Shown piece after piece: positions 27,726 through 37,691 of a DNA stretch of 64,000 nucleotides. Source of the stretch: Bacteroidaceae bacterium. Its GTDB lineage: Bacteria > Bacteroidota > Bacteroidia > Bacteroidales > Bacteroidaceae. The first letter of the stretch is position 1. Every line of letters starts with the position of its first letter. Under the pieces are notes generated by a model that did no database searches, was not told the DNA's origin, and saw nothing but the letters and a program-made list of their open reading frames with translations. The stretch spans positions 19,551 to 83,550 of the forward strand of contig JAKSLL010000008.1 in NCBI GenBank assembly GCA_024401215.1, read 5' to 3'. The position numbers and the translations under genes are program-made.

Positions 27726-30700
27726 ATGAAGAAAATCTACTCTTTCATGGCTTTGACAGCCTTTAGTGCATTCAGTTATGTTGCGAATGCACAGAATGAG
27801 CTTATCGTAGGAGATGTTAAGGTGGGAGACCTTATCACACTCAGCGATGGTTCACAATGGTATGTAGGAACTAACGAAATTACCAATGGCAACTTCGATA
27901 TGGATCCTGCAATGAACAACAACGAAATCACTGGTTGGACAGTAGGCGAGAACTACGCTCAAATGACAACAAGCAACTTCAACTGGATTGCTTCTGGCGG
28001 TTATGACGGGGGTGCTTACATCCAAGCTTCAGGTCATTCTGGCGCTGGTGGAAAGAATTCCGTTGCCACTCGCTGGGCTGTTGAGAAAAACACAAGATAC
28101 TACTTCTCTTTCTATGTATCACACAACTCAGCAAACAACCAGTACATTCCTGTCATCTCACTTACAGACCAGGAGTCAACAGGTGGTGGTCAGAACGAAG
28201 ATATAAAAATCATCGGTATGAGCGGTGACACTGCTGACGGATGTCTCGGTTTTGCAAATTATATTGATGAAGATAACGACGGATATGGTGATTGGTGCCA
28301 GACTGCGTGCTCTTTCGAGTCACAAGAATACACTTGGCTTCAGTTCAATGCTCGCTGGCTCAAAGAGAACAAGATTCAGGCATGTTTTGACGGTGTGTTC
28401 CTTGCAAAGCTCTATGATCCTGCAACAACAACACAGTCAATGGTGGCATATCTTGCCCTCCAGTCTAAGCTCAACGAATTGATGTCAACAGCCGAGCAAT
28501 ATGCAGAGTACGAAGGTATCGCTTCTGAACTTTCAGACTACGCTCAAGAAGGCGAAATCAATGGCGAGGTATTTGCTGACATGACATCTTCAACAGAATT
28601 GGAGAATCTCCAGGCTGCAATAGATGCAGTTAACGCTAAAATCGAGGCTGCCAAGGGAGCAATTGCCAACATCAACTCTTTCGTATCACTCATGGAGTCT
28701 GCGTCTGAGCTCTTCGAAATGGAAACTACATACCCTGGCATCAACGCATTCAACAACGAATATAGCAAGTTCGACGGATACGCAAACAACGGATACTACT
28801 CTCTCGATGAGTCAATATCTGCTATTGAGTACATCTCTGTAGCAACAGCTGACTTGGAGAAGGCTATTGCTGCATATCGTTTCTCACAGGAGGCATCAGA
28901 AGAGAATCCAGCAGACTACACATTCTATGTTAATCAGCCTCTCTTCATCTCACAGGGAAAATGGTATATCGGCACAAGCGGCGGTGACCAGCGCATCAAG
29001 GCAGATGCTACTGACAACGAAGGTAACCCTGTTTCTTGCTGGAACGCATGGCGCAATCAGGCAAGCTTCACAGACAACACAATCCAGCAGGATCTCACAG
29101 AACTTCCTAATGGATACTATACTGTGACAGCTGACATGTGTACACAGGATGGATGTCTCACAGACCAGCATGTTTTCGCAACTTCTTCAATCACTACAGC
29201 AGCTTCTCCTTTAATGACACAGACAGGATGGGATCCAATGAACTGGGAGACCCTCAAGACTGAGAAGATTCTCGTTGTTGACGGCAAGTTGAAGATTGGT
29301 GCTACATCTAACGGTTCTGCTGAACTTCCTTCAGGATTTGAAGATTACCGCGGTGGATGGTTCTGCGTTCGCAACTTCAAACTCAACTACCTTGGTGAAG
29401 CAAGCCAGGAAGATATAGCAGCAGCTATCGCAAATAAATTTGCTGATGCAGAAGCAGGCATTGAGAGCATTCATTACGCAGCAGATAAAGAAGCTTACAA
29501 GCAGTCTATCGCTGACGCAAAAGAAGCATCTGACCTTGACGCTCTTAACGCAGCAATGAACACTGCTAAAGAGGCAGAGGCAGACTATGAGGCTGTAACA
29601 AACGGCACATACAAGGAGCTTTCAGAACTCATTGCGGCTGAGCCAGAGAGCAACGCTTCTGCTGTAACAAAAGCTGTTGTTGACTTGACAACAAACTACA
29701 TCAACTCAGCTGCTGCTACTTACAAAGAGACAGGAAAGTACACAGAAATACTTCGTTACTACCTCAACAACTACATCCCTGCTATCAACGAAGCAGAGGG
29801 TGAGATGGAGCTTATCAACAACGAAAAGGGTAAGGAAGTTATCTCTTCAACTATCAAGTCAGAAGTTGCGAAGTTTGCTAAGATTCAGTCACTCCCTGCA
29901 ATAGCAGATATTGACGAGTCAATCAGCACTATCAAGAAGGCTATAACAACTGCTCAGTCTTCAGACATCACTATCGCTGACGGTTCTGATGTAACAGCAT
30001 ACATCGCTAATCCAACAATTGACGACACCTATGCTACAGGATGGACAATAAAGAAGATTGTAGGCGACGGAAACGGCGCTAAGTCAGGCCAGCAGTATGA
30101 CGGAAACGGATCAGGTTTCTACATCGACACATGGAATCCAAACGGAGGCATCCGTTCTACTTGGTATCAGGTTCTCAATGTTCCAAACGGTACATACACT
30201 ATCGAAAACCTTATGCGTGCTTCTGGCAGTGGTGCTTATATCTTTGCATCTGACGCTGCACCTATCACAGACGAAGAGACAGAAACTCTCCACCTCGACA
30301 TCAATGCAACAAACGTAATGACTGAGGCAGTTCCTGTTTTGACTCCTGCTAAGTATCTCTATGGCGAAGAAGAGGCACAGACAAAGACTGACACTCACGG
30401 TGAGCTCTGGTGTGCTGCTGCTGAAAAGGTTATGGCAAAGCTTGGCATCGAAGGTCCAACAGAGTCATCTTCTATCTACGACTTGGCATTAGAGTTGAAC
30501 AATGGTGTTGAAACTTGCCCAGAAGGTATTGATGAAACAGACTGGGCTGTATTCTCAGCTTACGAAGGAAAAGGACGTGGATGGTTCGTTAACAGCACTT
30601 CTATCGAGGTTAAGAACCACACTCTTGTTGTTGGTGTAACTTGTGACTATGCTTTTGTCAACAAGACAGAAGAAGATGCATTCACTGGAGCTTGGTTCTC

Positions 30701-30905
30701 TGCTGACAACTTCAAGCTCACACTCAACAAGGTTGGCGACAACACTAACTGGGATCCAACTACTGGCATCACTTCAGCTGTTGCTAGCAAGTCTGGCGAA
30801 TCTGCTATCTACAATGTTTCTGGTGTACGCATCAGCGACCTCCAGAAGGGTATCAATATTGTAAAGAAAGCAGACGGAACTATCACAAAGATTCTTGTTA
30901 AATAA
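27726..30905 (+). CDS. large secreted modular protein with C-terminal sorting-like tail
   Basis: This 1059-residue protein of unknown function has a signal peptide ending near VANAQ. A beta-sandwich module follows (ITNGNFDMDPAMNNNEITGW), typical of carbohydrate-binding folds. Two more such modules lie at about residues 400-560 and 760-1020, each with an LPNGYY or VPNGTY phrase. Alanine-rich helical spacers resembling FIVAR or coiled-coil segments sit at about 230-390 and 565-750. The end (AIYNVSGVRISDLQKGINIV, then KILVK) matches the tails of the proteins at 19.9 and 42.6 kb. Together with the PL11 gene it suggests a surface polysaccharide-binding role, but no catalytic motif is visible. Confidence 0.75.
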   Translation: MKKIYSFMALTAFSAFSYVANAQNELIVGDVKVGDLITLSDGSQWYVGTNEITNGNFDMDPAMNNNEITGWTVGENYAQMTTSNFNWIASGGYDGGAYIQASGHSGAGGKNSVATRWAVEKNTRYYFSFYVSHNSANNQYIPVISLTDQESTGGGQNEDIKIIGMSGDTADGCLGFANYIDEDNDGYGDWCQTACSFESQEYTWLQFNARWLKENKIQACFDGVFLAKLYDPATTTQSMVAYLALQSKLNELMSTAEQYAEYEGIASELSDYAQEGEINGEVFADMTSSTELENLQAAIDAVNAKIEAAKGAIANINSFVSLMESASELFEMETTYPGINAFNNEYSKFDGYANNGYYSLDESISAIEYISVATADLEKAIAAYRFSQEASEENPADYTFYVNQPLFISQGKWYIGTSGGDQRIKADATDNEGNPVSCWNAWRNQASFTDNTIQQDLTELPNGYYTVTADMCTQDGCLTDQHVFATSSITTAASPLMTQTGWDPMNWETLKTEKILVVDGKLKIGATSNGSAELPSGFEDYRGGWFCVRNFKLNYLGEASQEDIAAAIANKFADAEAGIESIHYAADKEAYKQSIADAKEASDLDALNAAMNTAKEAEADYEAVTNGTYKELSELIAAEPESNASAVTKAVVDLTTNYINSAAATYKETGKYTEILRYYLNNYIPAINEAEGEMELINNEKGKEVISSTIKSEVAKFAKIQSLPAIADIDESISTIKKAITTAQSSDITIADGSDVTAYIANPTIDDTYATGWTIKKIVGDGNGAKSGQQYDGNGSGFYIDTWNPNGGIRSTWYQVLNVPNGTYTIENLMRASGSGAYIFASDAAPITDEETETLHLDINATNVMTEAVPVLTPAKYLYGEEEAQTKTDTHGELWCAAAEKVMAKLGIEGPTESSSIYDLALELNNGVETCPEGIDETDWAVFSAYEGKGRGWFVNSTSIEVKNHTLVVGVTCDYAFVNKTEEDAFTGAWFSADNFKLTLNKVGDNTNWDPTTGITSAVASKSGESAIYNVSGVRISDLQKGINIVKKADGTITKILVK

Positions 30906-30920
30906 AGAACATAACTAACC

Positions 30921-30959
30921 AAAAAGGCGCATGGATTATTATCTGTGCGCCTTTTTTTA
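30921..30959 (+). terminator. terminator after the third secreted protein gene
   Basis: The stem AAAAAGGCGCA pairs with TGCGCCTTTTT and is followed by a T run, 16 bases after the stop codon. Confidence 0.9.
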
Positions 30960-31010
30960 TTTGTTTATTACATTTTCCATTATTACTTCTTCTTTTCTCG
31001 CTTAATTTGT

Positions 31011-31018
31011 TAACTTTG
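31011..31018 (+). promoter_or_regulatory. possible -7 box for fhs
   Basis: TAACTTTG matches TAnnTTTG exactly, about 41 bases before the fhs ATG. The -33 element is not obvious. Confidence 0.5.
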
Positions 31019-31058
31019 CATCGATATTATAAACTGAGAAAAAGACAATTTCCCACAC

Positions 31059-32726
31059 ATGAAAACAGACATTGAAATTGCTCGCGAATGCCAGCTCAAA
31101 AACATTGAGTACATCGCGAATTATATTGGCATCCCTCTTAATGAACTTGAGATGTACGGACGTTATATTGCCAAAATTCCGGGACGGCTCATTGACCAGG
31201 AGAAGGTAGATAAGAGCAACCTTATCCTCGTCACAGCTATCACACCAACAAAAGCAGGCATTGGAAAAACCACTGTATCCATTGGACTTGCACTCGGACT
31301 CAACAAACTTGGCAAGAAGGCTGTATGCGCTCTGCGTGAACCATCTTTAGGTCCATGCTTCGGAGTGAAAGGCGGAGCTGCTGGAGGAGGATATGCACAG
31401 GTACTTCCTATGGAGAAAATCAATCTCCACTTCACAGGTGACTTCCATGCCATCACTTCTGCTCACAACATGATTTCCGCCCTTTTGGACAATTATATCT
31501 ATCAGCATCGAGACGAAGGTTTCGCCCTCAAAGAAGTGCTTTGGAAGCGTGTCATAGACATCAACGACCGCAATCTAAGATATGTTGTCACTGGTCTTGG
31601 CGCTAAAACCGACGGAATAACAGCAGAAAGCGGCTTTGACATTACTCCTGCATCTGAGATAATGGCAATATTATGTCTTTCAAAAGACCTTGATGACCTC
31701 AGACGCCGTATCGATAATATAATTCTTGGAATAAAGATTGACGACCAGCCTTTCAGAGTAAAGGACATGGGCGTTGGAGGCGCAATAACAGTATTGCTCA
31801 AAGATGCCATCGAGCCAAACCTTGTTCAGACCACAGAGCAGACACCTGCTTTTGTGCATGGAGGTCCATTTGCTAACATAGCACACGGATGCAACACTAT
31901 TATAGCCACAAAAATGGCAATGACTTTCTCTGATTATGTCGTCACAGAAGCTGGCTTCGGCGCAGACCTTGGCGCAGAGAAGTTCTTCGACATTAAATGC
32001 CGCAAATCAGGACTTCAGCCAAAGCTTACTGTTATTGTCGCAACAACTCAAGGACTCAAAATGCATGGAGGTGTCCCTGTTGAGAAAATCAAGGAACCAG
32101 ATGCAGAAGGATTAATAAAAGGCTTGAAAAACCTTGACCGACACATCTCCAACTTAAAGAAATTTGGTCAAAGCGTTGTAGTTTCCTTCAACCGATACGC
32201 GACAGACACAGATTATGAGATGGACATAATGCGTAAGCATTGTGAAAACATGGGTGTAGGATTTGCTGTAAACAACGCATTCATGGAAGGAGGCGCAGGT
32301 GCAATAGAACTAGCACAGGTTGTGATTGACACTATTGAAAAGAGACCTTCTGAACCTCTCAAGCTTGCATACGAGGATTCAGACGACATAAAGACGAAGA
32401 TTGAAAAAGTATGCTTCAACCTTTATGGAGCCAAGTCTGTCACATTCGGAAAAGCAGCAGAAAGAATGCTTTTACGCATCAAAAAGCTCGACATTGAAAA
32501 TTATCCTGTCTGCATCGCCAAAACACAGTATTCTTTCTCCGCAGACCAAAAGCTATATGGATGTCCAGAAGGATTCAATATCAACATACGCGACCTTGTG
32601 ATCAATGCTGGAGCAGAAATGATTGTTGCCATTGCTGGAGATATCATGCGAATGCCAGGACTCAGCAAGTCACCTCAAGCAGAAAGGATAGACATTGTTG
32701 ACGGACTCATTGAAGGACTTTCATAA
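31059..32726 (+). CDS. fhs: formate--tetrahydrofolate ligase
   Basis: This 555-residue cytoplasmic enzyme joins formate to tetrahydrofolate with ATP to give 10-formyl-THF for purine and fMet synthesis. The P-loop-like [17 protein letters not shown] is near residue 65, and the N-terminal region and the [18 protein letters not shown] block are diagnostic. Length is normal. It stands as a single gene with a terminator at 32775-32812. The formate made by PflB in the same window is a plausible substrate source. Confidence 0.98.
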   Translation: MKTDIEIARECQLKNIEYIANYIGIPLNELEMYGRYIAKIPGRLIDQEKVDKSNLILVTAITPTKAGIGKTTVSIGLALGLNKLGKKAVCALREPSLGPCFGVKGGAAGGGYAQVLPMEKINLHFTGDFHAITSAHNMISALLDNYIYQHRDEGFALKEVLWKRVIDINDRNLRYVVTGLGAKTDGITAESGFDITPASEIMAILCLSKDLDDLRRRIDNIILGIKIDDQPFRVKDMGVGGAITVLLKDAIEPNLVQTTEQTPAFVHGGPFANIAHGCNTIIATKMAMTFSDYVVTEAGFGADLGAEKFFDIKCRKSGLQPKLTVIVATTQGLKMHGGVPVEKIKEPDAEGLIKGLKNLDRHISNLKKFGQSVVVSFNRYATDTDYEMDIMRKHCENMGVGFAVNNAFMEGGAGAIELAQVVIDTIEKRPSEPLKLAYEDSDDIKTKIEKVCFNLYGAKSVTFGKAAERMLLRIKKLDIENYPVCIAKTQYSFSADQKLYGCPEGFNINIRDLVINAGAEMIVAIAGDIMRMPGLSKSPQAERIDIVDGLIEGLS

Positions 32727-32774
32727 GCCTTCGTGTTTATATACAATTTACAAAATTAGTAATTTGCATTCTAT

Positions 32775-32812
32775 AGGCTGTGCGATTGGCACAGCCTTTT
32801 TTATTTTTTTAA
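32775..32812 (+). terminator. fhs terminator
   Basis: The 9-bp stem AGGCTGTGC pairs with GCACAGCCT over a 5-base loop and is followed by a long T-rich run. Confidence 0.9.
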
Positions 32813-32819
32813 AATTATA

Positions 32820-32851
32820 TTTGTTCTTTTCGCAAAAAAACACTTACTTTG
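32820..32851 (+). promoter_or_regulatory. possible promoter of the BACON lipoprotein gene
   Basis: TTTG at 32820-32823, 20 bases, then TTACTTTG at 32844-32851. The -7 box differs from consensus by one base. Confidence 0.45.
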
Positions 32852-32918
32852 CATTTTAATAGTTGAATTATGGGGTGATACGCCCAGTATAGATATAGAA
32901 AATAGAATTAAACAGAAT

Positions 32919-35522
32919 ATGAAAATTAAACAATTCTCTCTTTTCGCACTTGCGTTAGCTTTAACAAGTGTAGTGTTTTTTTCATGTGAAGAACACAAAT
33001 ACATTACACCAGAGTTAACTGTGCCTTATGGTGCTGAGGTTGACTATTTCGACAACACTATTGACTTTGGTCCAGAAGGAGGAAGCAAGACAATCAAATT
33101 CGAAACAAATGTTGATTGGGAAATATCTCCATCATATACTCAAAGCAGCAAAAAATGGAGTTACCTCTCAAGAAACAGTGGTGTCAAGGGACCAAGTTCT
33201 GTAACAATCAGTGTTAAGCCAAACGAAACAGGTATAGAACGCAACCTCGTCTATACGTTGTATGTTGACTCTATTATAAGAAAAATCAAGATTTTCCAGG
33301 AGCAGAATGATATCGTCATTGCAAAAAAGCACCTCTACAATGTAGGAATTGCAGGAGGAACAATTGATGTATCTGTAAATGAGAATGTTTTCAAATATGC
33401 TAACAACAACAGCAATGACTATTTTGACTATTATATAGAATATGTGTCTGGCGGCAAGGACTGGATTACTCCTTCAAAGGGCACAAAGACTCGCGGACTT
33501 ATAACCCACAACTATTCATTTGACATTGCTAAGAGTGAAGAGTATGACAAACGTACAGGCTTGCTCATCTTCACTTCTAAGAACACAAAAGAAGCTGATA
33601 CTGTGAAGGTTGTACAATCTGGCTCAAAGATTATGGTTCTTGACCAGAACGACTTTACTGTTGAAGGTAATGGAGGTCAGGTAGAAGTTGACATGAACAC
33701 AAACATCGACTTCGAGTTAGACATGCCAAATGTTGATTGGATTCACCACTCTCAGACACGTGGTGTGTCAAGCCATCATCTTGTGTTTGACATTGACAGA
33801 AACCCATCTTATAAAACTCGTAAGGCAACAATCGTCGTTCGTGACAAACGAGACCAGAAGCGCGTTGAGAGCATCACTATCCGTCAGCTTGACGGATGGT
33901 ACATTGGCATCTTGTCTGAGGACTTGCAGCTTGGCGTTGAAGCAGACACATTTGCTGTCAATGTCAAGAGTTCTGTTGACTATGAAGTTTCTATCCCAAA
34001 AACATACAAGGGACAAAAACTCGACTGGCTGAAGGTTTACACCCCATCTAACTCTGCAAAACATCGCGCTGTGACTAAGTCAACAAGATGGTTTAGAGTA
34101 ACAGAGAGCAAGGAATATGATGTTCGTGAAGGTATCATCTACTTCTCATACAAGGATCTTACAGACTCCCTTATGGTATATCAGAGCGGTAGCACACGCC
34201 TCGTTCTTGCAAGGCAGTTCACTAACCCTATTACAGGCTCAGACACAACAATATCTGTAGTTGTTAAGCATAATATCGCATTCAAAGAGCCGCAGATTTC
34301 TGTTGACTGGATTACACCTGTTAATACACGCGCTGTTTCAAGCACAACAAAAAGCTTCAACGTAGCACCAAACAAGACAAACAAGAACCGTAGCGGCAAG
34401 ATTACTTTTGTCACAGATAATGATGCTGATGGAGCTGGACGAGTAAGAACAGAAAGCGTGACAGTAACACAGAAGCCAATCGTCAGATCTCAATCTCTCG
34501 ACATTGTTTATGATGAAGAGATGGAGGGATATGTAGGCAAGAGTTACAAGTTACACTCTACTTCACTCCCAGAAAACGCTTATGTAGAAAGCAAATGGGA
34601 GTCAGAAGATGAAAATGTCTTCACCGTAACAGGAAGCGGACGCTATGATGCAACAATTAAGGCTACAGGTTATGGTTCTGCAAAACTCATCCTTAAAGAC
34701 GAAAACAGCGACGCTGTCAAGGAGGAGCTTATTCACACAAGAGTTACTGGCTTTGCATGGAACTCAACTGACGAGAAGCACGACAAGTACAATATGCTCA
34801 CTATTGCTGTTGGCGAGACAGAGCAACTCGAATACAGCACAAAGCAAGGCACTTTCGAGAACTTCTTCAGCGATTGGAAGAATGATTTCATCGTCAAGGA
34901 CGAAGCAGGAAATGTCATTACAAATCAGTCATTCGTTTCAATCGAAAAAGACGGTTCTATTAAGGGATTGAAGAAAGGCATCTTCTCTATTGAGCCAACA
35001 GGATACATTGAAGGCAGTGCAGACGAAGCAAAGAACATCCTTTATATCAATGTTATCAAGGAATACGAGGAGACTGAGCCTAATGACGACTTCGCAAATG
35101 CCAACAGGATAAAGTACGGCTGGCCTATGCGATTTAAGTTCATAGATTGTATCACAGAAGAATATGAGATGGAGGACAGTGATCCTGACTTCTTCAAGTT
35201 CACATCAAAGGGTCAAAAGGCTAATCTCACTATCAAGTATTACAAGTACAGTGGCGCAGATCAGACTTTCACAAATCAAAACAAGAAAGTATCTTACGAA
35301 ATCTACAATGCCAACAAGGCAAAGATAAAAGAAGGAGTTATTGAGTTTGACAAGAACGGCGAAGAAAAGTCTATCGGAACAATAGATGTTGCTAACAACT
35401 CAACAATTTACATCAAAGTGTACACCGTTATAGACATGAAGCGTTATCCAAACGGAGACTTCCAGATTACAGTCAACGACCCTAATGCTTCTGCAAAAGC
35501 AAGAAAAAGCAGCCGCAAGTAA
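32919..35522 (+). CDS. BACON-domain lipoprotein
   Basis: This 867-residue protein has a lipoprotein signal with lipobox VFFSC (Cys23). About five BACON-type beta-sandwich repeats follow, each with a pattern such as GGSKTIKFETNVDWEI or VEVDMNTNIDFELDM ending in a RxxxITxxQ strand. A bacterial Ig-like segment lies near residues 535-590 (LPENAYVESKWESEDENVF). The C-terminus (ETEPNDDFANANRIKYGWP, then DPDFFKFT) looks like a PPC-type pre-peptidase domain. BACON domains often bind carbohydrate or mucin or act as spacers on surface proteins. No catalytic domain is present and no SusC/SusD genes adjoin. Confidence 0.85.
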   Translation: MKIKQFSLFALALALTSVVFFSCEEHKYITPELTVPYGAEVDYFDNTIDFGPEGGSKTIKFETNVDWEISPSYTQSSKKWSYLSRNSGVKGPSSVTISVKPNETGIERNLVYTLYVDSIIRKIKIFQEQNDIVIAKKHLYNVGIAGGTIDVSVNENVFKYANNNSNDYFDYYIEYVSGGKDWITPSKGTKTRGLITHNYSFDIAKSEEYDKRTGLLIFTSKNTKEADTVKVVQSGSKIMVLDQNDFTVEGNGGQVEVDMNTNIDFELDMPNVDWIHHSQTRGVSSHHLVFDIDRNPSYKTRKATIVVRDKRDQKRVESITIRQLDGWYIGILSEDLQLGVEADTFAVNVKSSVDYEVSIPKTYKGQKLDWLKVYTPSNSAKHRAVTKSTRWFRVTESKEYDVREGIIYFSYKDLTDSLMVYQSGSTRLVLARQFTNPITGSDTTISVVVKHNIAFKEPQISVDWITPVNTRAVSSTTKSFNVAPNKTNKNRSGKITFVTDNDADGAGRVRTESVTVTQKPIVRSQSLDIVYDEEMEGYVGKSYKLHSTSLPENAYVESKWESEDENVFTVTGSGRYDATIKATGYGSAKLILKDENSDAVKEELIHTRVTGFAWNSTDEKHDKYNMLTIAVGETEQLEYSTKQGTFENFFSDWKNDFIVKDEAGNVITNQSFVSIEKDGSIKGLKKGIFSIEPTGYIEGSADEAKNILYINVIKEYEETEPNDDFANANRIKYGWPMRFKFIDCITEEYEMEDSDPDFFKFTSKGQKANLTIKYYKYSGADQTFTNQNKKVSYEIYNANKAKIKEGVIEFDKNGEEKSIGTIDVANNSTIYIKVYTVIDMKRYPNGDFQITVNDPNASAKARKSSRK

Positions 35523-35546
35523 AAAGACTTACAACACTACTACAAT

Positions 35547-35590
35547 AAAGACCATGTCTGAATTATCGGACATGGTCTTTTCCTTTTTAT
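35547..35590 (+). terminator. terminator after the BACON lipoprotein gene
   Basis: A 12-bp perfect stem (AAAGACCATGTC pairing with GACATGGTCTTT) is followed by TTCCTTTTT. Confidence 0.9.
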
Positions 35591-35661
35591 AAGGAACATT
35601 TATAGTCGATTGACATCGAATACAAACAAGACCTGTATTCTTAATGGAATAAGTAAGTGGT

Positions 35662-35901
35662 CAAAATTACTTTTATATTTATCAAGAACCGTCAGCTCGG
35701 CGTAGCCAATTTAGAGAACCTCGAAGAGCTCGGCGTAGCCAAATTAGTGATTTCTTCTTTCTGTTTGTAGCAAACTGTTCTTTTAAATTCAGAATTAAAT
35801 CGTTACGATTGGAATTAAAAGAAGGCATCCGGATGGCATTCTCTTATTCTCTTCATTAGCTACGCTGAGGCTAAAGGTTCTTGATTATAAAAATAATTTT
35901 G
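35662..35901. repeat. MITE-like inverted-repeat element with CTCGGCGTAGCCAAT core
   Basis: The ends match as an imperfect inverted repeat of about 45 bases. The left end runs from CAAAATTACTTTTATA through ATCAAGAACC and CTCGGCGTAGCCAAT; the right end is its complement, closing with GGTTCTTGAT and TAAAAATAATTTTG. An internal direct repeat AGCTCGGCGTAGCCAA occurs twice (near 35694 and 35728). No open reading frame encodes a transposase. It fills most of the 35523-35973 spacer. Confidence 0.7.
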
Positions 35902-35973
35902 TACAGATACTTATAACAAAAGTTTAGCAAAAGAAGAGTTGACAGGGAATTGACAGATTAAATCTTCAGATTG

Positions 35974-36558
35974 CTAATCCACATACTCAGCAATACTCAG
36001 CACATAGCCTTTCTCCTTATTCACATTCGTTTCAAACACTACATTGCTATACTTACTAAGCACACTCTTTACATCGTCAGTAAGACCGTCACCCGTAAGT
36101 TTCAGCAACGCTTCTTTCATTGTCCAATACTTCGTAAACTCCTGATCGGGAGCAGAAGAAGAGACAACACAATTATATTCGTCATCAGAGAGAACATAAC
36201 GAGCAAGATCATCATTAAAGCGCCCTACTCTCTCCACATCTACTCCTACATCCTTGTCGGACAGCACACAGGCAATGGCATTCTTGCAATGAGAAAAATT
36301 GAAATGGATATCTTGCCTGCCAGCAATGACAGGTTTGCCATGTTGGCCATATTCAAATATAGGTTTATCCTTAATGCCGTACATCTCGTCCAAACCTCGG
36401 CAAAGCAATAAATAAGAAAAGGCACACTCCTTCTTCCCTTGTTCAAACTTGAAACGCACAGCCTTCTCTCTCCGCCATTGTGGAAGAGAGTCAATAGCGG
36501 CAGTTAGCTCATCCGCCGAAACGGAATCGAGTTCGTCCATCACATATAGTTTTCTCAT
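35974..36558 (-). CDS. 4'-phosphopantetheinyl transferase, Sfp type
   Basis: This 194-residue enzyme transfers phosphopantetheine from CoA to carrier proteins. The magnesium-binding motif VGVDVER and the WTMKEALLKLTG motif (WxxKEA) are clear, as is the upstream FNFSHCKN block. The frame is open to a TTG at 36579, but the ATG at 36558 is preferred, 17 bases after the stop of the channel gene. No polyketide or peptide synthase genes are nearby, so it may serve fatty acid acyl carrier protein or a distant pathway. Confidence 0.92.
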   Translation of the reverse strand: MRKLYVMDELDSVSADELTAAIDSLPQWRREKAVRFKFEQGKKECAFSYLLLCRGLDEMYGIKDKPIFEYGQHGKPVIAGRQDIHFNFSHCKNAIACVLSDKDVGVDVERVGRFNDDLARYVLSDDEYNCVVSSSAPDQEFTKYWTMKEALLKLTGDGLTDDVKSVLSKYSNVVFETNVNKEKGYVLSIAEYVD

Positions 36559-36575
36559 AAACAAGGCTTCATGCT

Positions 36576-37400
36576 TCAAAGTTTCTCACCGCAATACTTG
36601 CAGTAGTTGGATTGCGAATCTGCCTTCCTATTGCATCGAGGACAGCGAGTATGCTTAGCCTTACCCTTCTTCTTTTCATCAATCATCGTAGCAGAAACAA
36701 TACCTGTTGGTATGGCGATGATAGCATATCCGAGAATCATAACCAGACTTGACAAGAACTTGCCAAATCCGGTGACAGGTGTTATGTCACCATAACCAAC
36801 CGTTGTAAGAGTCACTATTGCCCAATATATGCTGGTTGGAATATCCACAAATGATGAATCCGGCATCGTACCTTCAACCATATACATCAAAGTGCCAATA
36901 ATAGTCACAAGAATAAGCACAAAAAGAAAATACACAAGTATCTTCTTCATACTCAGCATGATGCTTTGCAAAAGTATCTGCCCTTCATTGATAAACGCAA
37001 ACAAGCGCAATACACGGAACACGCGGATAAGTCGGAAAGAGCGGATGATAAAGAAATATCTTGCTACAGGGAAGAAGAAAGACAGATAAGACGGCAATGT
37101 TGACACCAAATCTATGATTCCAAAGAAGCTAAAAACATAATTACGCTTTTTGGGAACGCAATATACACGAAGCACATATTCTATTGTAAAGAACGATGTC
37201 AACACATATTCTAATATGGTAAGTGCTAATTTCCATTCCTCATGCAGGCTTGGAATGGACTCCACAAAAGCTGCGACCATACTTAATGATATAGCAATCA
37301 TTACAATGATATCGAAGATTTTTCCTGCTTTTGTGTCTGAGCCAAATATTATCACGAACAGCTTACGCTTGTCCCTTATCAAGTCTATAAGTTTTTTCAT
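36576..37400 (-). CDS. voltage-gated-type K+ channel with C-terminal zinc ribbon
   Basis: This 274-residue inner-membrane protein has six predicted transmembrane helices. The S4-like segment RSFRLIRVFRVLRLF carries regularly spaced arginines, and the pore reads TLTTVGYGDITP with the K+ filter GYGD. Unusually, after the pore helix a short basic linker (KKKGKAKH) leads to a four-cysteine ribbon (CPRCNRKADSQSNYCKYCG). The ribbon could bind zinc or act as a redox or metal sensor. The ATG at 37400 is preferred to a longer start at 37418. A -7-like box TACTTTTG (complement of 37405-37412) lies so close that the mRNA may be nearly leaderless. The transferase gene follows after 17 bases. Confidence 0.9.
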   Translation of the reverse strand: MKKLIDLIRDKRKLFVIIFGSDTKAGKIFDIIVMIAISLSMVAAFVESIPSLHEEWKLALTILEYVLTSFFTIEYVLRVYCVPKKRNYVFSFFGIIDLVSTLPSYLSFFFPVARYFFIIRSFRLIRVFRVLRLFAFINEGQILLQSIMLSMKKILVYFLFVLILVTIIGTLMYMVEGTMPDSSFVDIPTSIYWAIVTLTTVGYGDITPVTGFGKFLSSLVMILGYAIIAIPTGIVSATMIDEKKKGKAKHTRCPRCNRKADSQSNYCKYCGEKL

Positions 37401-37439
37401 GATGCAAAAGTAACACAAATAATTGGTACTGCGAAAATA

Positions 37440-37637
37440 TTACACACTTTTTTACTTTGCACATGCTTTTTAGGGGTGTGCACTTTTTATGCGATTTTAT
37501 TACACACATAAACTAAGTGTGTGTAAAAGCTTAATAATAAAGCATTTTTTATTTGTCAGTAAGTTTTTTTGTTGGTAATTTTGAACTCGGAAAATACGCC
37601 TTTCATTGAATGTGTGCATTTAAAATCTATTACACAC
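37440..37637. promoter_or_regulatory. four TTACACAC motifs upstream of the acyl-CoA synthetase gene
   Basis: TTACACAC occurs at 37440-37447, 37500-37507 and 37630-37637, and in reverse at 37519-37526. All lie in the 290-base divergent region between the K+ channel and the acyl-CoA synthetase. They look like a regulator-binding array, but the regulator is unknown. Confidence 0.5.
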
Positions 37638-37691
37638 ATATATAAATATGACACAAAAGCGTATCCGAAATCAAAAGAAAAGGAAAAGAAG

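Noticed and set aside
37401-37691. A riboswitch upstream of the acyl-CoA synthetase gene
   Set aside because: Only short repeated words are seen; no known aptamer consensus is recognisable.
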